Of a stretch of DNA of 64,000 nt, positions 62,679 to 64,000 are shown one piece after another. Each line of letters begins with the position of its first letter. Positions within the stretch are counted from its first letter, which is position 1. The translations under genes and the position numbers were made by a program. A model generated the notes under the pieces. It did no database searches, was not told the origin of the DNA, and was given only the letters and a program-made list of their open reading frames with translations. Source of the DNA: Vibrio pectenicida (GTDB taxonomy: Bacteria > Pseudomonadota > Gammaproteobacteria > Enterobacterales > Vibrionaceae); the NCBI GenBank assembly GCA_024347015.1, contig AP024890.1, positions 1,116,001 to 1,180,000 of the forward strand, written 5' to 3'.

Positions 62679-64000
62679 ATGAAAAAAGTGCTGTCCATGG
62701 TGAGTGTAATGACTGCCATTATTCTATCTCCTTTATGCTACGCTGACGCTATTCTTCATGCTTTCAATTGGACATATACAGATATACGTAATAATGCCCG
62801 TCAAATTGCAGATTATGGCTACAAAAGTGTTCTCATTGCCCCACCACTAAAATCAAGTGGTTCTCAATGGTGGGCACGCTATCAGCCACAAGATATAAGA
62901 GTCATTGATTCGCCTTTGGGCAATAAACAGGATCTTGAAGCCATGATAGCCTCACTTAATTCACATAAGGTTGCCGTCTACGCTGATGTTGTGCTCAACC
63001 ATATGGCAAATGAATCATCCAAACGAGATGATCTCAACTATCCAGGTTATGAAATGCTCAATCTTTATTCCCAGCAACATAACTATTATGCTAACCAAAC
63101 ACTTTTTGGTGAACTAAGTCAGAATATATTCTCAGAACAAGACTTCCACACAGCAGGCTGTATTAGCGACTGGAACGACCCAGCTCATGTCCAATATTGG
63201 CGTCTATGTGGTTCTGAAGGTGACACCGGATTACCAGATCTCGATCCAAATAACTGGGTAGTATCCCAACATAAGAACTATCTACGAGCACTCAAAAAAA
63301 TGGGAATACGTGGTTTTCGCATCGATGCAGTAAAGCACATGAGTCAATATCAAATTGACCAAATCTTCACCAATGCAATCATACAAGATATGCATATATT
63401 CGGAGAAATAATCACTAGTGGTGGTAAAGGTAAACACGACTATGAAGCCTTTTTAGCTCCCTATCTCAATAGTACTTCACATTCAGCCTATGACTTCCCT
63501 TTATTTGCTTCGATTAGAAAAGCTTTTTCACTTTCTAACGGCTTAAACCTATTACATGACCCGCATGCTTATGGACAGGCTTTGGAAAGCTCTAGGGCTA
63601 TTACGTTCGCCATTACTCATGATATTCCTACTAATGACGTATTCCGACATCAAATCATGGATCCTGTGGATGAAGAACTTGCTTATGCATACATTCTGGG
63701 AAGAGATGGAGGTAGCCCTTTGATATACAGTGATGACCTTTCTGACAACGAAGATAAAGACAATGGACGTTGGGCAAACGTTTGGAAGAGCCCAACCATG
63801 ATAAATATGCTTCAATTCCACAACCTCATGCAAGGACAGCCTATGACAATGATCAACAGTAACCACTGCACCATATTATTTAAACGTGGTAAAGAAGGGG
63901 TAGTAGGGATCAACAAATGTCTGTCTCCACAATCCATTACTGTCGATACATTTCAGCATGAATTCAATTGGTATGTGCCTTATAAAGATGCTCTGAGTTC
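62679..64000 (+). CDS. Exported alpha-amylase, GH13 (3' end outside window)
   Basis: The first 440 residues of a glycoside hydrolase family 13 alpha-amylase. The signal peptide MKKVLSMVSVMTAIILSPLC is cleaved near CYADA. The TIM-barrel motifs are present: region I DVVLNH (near residue 103), region II GFRIDAVKH with the nucleophile Asp near 216, region III FGEI with the acid/base Glu near 243, and region IV THDIPTN with the transition-state Asp near 315. It cleaves internal alpha-1,4 bonds of starch or glycogen outside the cytoplasm. ATG 62679 follows AGGA by eight bases. The frame is open to the window edge. Confidence 0.93.
   Translation, partial: MKKVLSMVSVMTAIILSPLCYADAILHAFNWTYTDIRNNARQIADYGYKSVLIAPPLKSSGSQWWARYQPQDIRVIDSPLGNKQDLEAMIASLNSHKVAVYADVVLNHMANESSKRDDLNYPGYEMLNLYSQQHNYYANQTLFGELSQNIFSEQDFHTAGCISDWNDPAHVQYWRLCGSEGDTGLPDLDPNNWVVSQHKNYLRALKKMGIRGFRIDAVKHMSQYQIDQIFTNAIIQDMHIFGEIITSGGKGKHDYEAFLAPYLNSTSHSAYDFPLFASIRKAFSLSNGLNLLHDPHAYGQALESSRAITFAITHDIPTNDVFRHQIMDPVDEELAYAYILGRDGGSPLIYSDDLSDNEDKDNGRWANVWKSPTMINMLQFHNLMQGQPMTMINSNHCTILFKRGKEGVVGINKCLSPQSITVDTFQHEFNWYVPYKDALS

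Overview
The window looks like a chromosomal segment of a Vibrio-type gammaproteobacterium. The reasons are the gene order betI-betB-betA-choX-choW-choV typical of Vibrionaceae, a moderately AT-rich base composition, and familiar marine-Vibrio neighbours (RhlE-type helicase with YqfB, KatG, periplasmic amylase, EndA-type nuclease). No rRNA, tRNA, CRISPR array, insertion sequence or integrase was recognised. Species cannot be fixed from the sequence alone.

Layout. Positions 1-1.1 kb hold the end of an unrecognised gene and a small alpha/beta hydrolase. Positions 1.16-8.0 kb hold a six-gene minus-strand operon for choline uptake and oxidation to glycine betaine, headed by a 26-bp perfect palindrome that is a strong BetI operator candidate. 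Positions 8.3-11.9 kb are a patchwork: a decayed acetyltransferase, a secreted endonuclease I, a second hydrolase, a RidA-family gene killed by one in-frame stop, and an intact acetyltransferase.

Positions 12.0-53.8 kb, about 42 kb, are one minus-strand nonribosomal peptide synthetase (NRPS) locus and the centre of interest. In transcription order it encodes a giant 8-module synthetase (about 9,240 residues, TTG start), a 3-module synthetase ending in a thioesterase (3,502 residues), an EntS-like MFS exporter, a diaminobutyrate-type aminotransferase and an Sfp/EntD-type phosphopantetheinyl transferase. All 11 carrier serines and all ten full condensation-domain HHxxxDG motifs are present. Binding-pocket residues read by hand suggest Ser - D-Phe - aliphatic (Val-like) - Ser - basic residue (Dab plausible) - Ser - D-X - Val - Gly - Ser - Gly, released by the thioesterase. 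The first module begins with only the C-terminal half of a condensation domain, so no lipid-starter domain is visible. I do not recognise this assembly line as any characterised compound.

Positions 54.2-56.9 kb hold a PhzF-family protein lacking the usual catalytic glutamate and an exported YtcJ-like amidohydrolase. Positions 57.2-58.7 kb hold rhlE-yqfB. Positions 58.7-59.5 kb hold a periplasmic solute-binding protein. Positions 60.0-62.2 kb hold katG, preceded by a four-tetramer OxyR-like site. After a repeat- and hairpin-rich 0.5-kb gap, the window ends inside an exported GH13 alpha-amylase.
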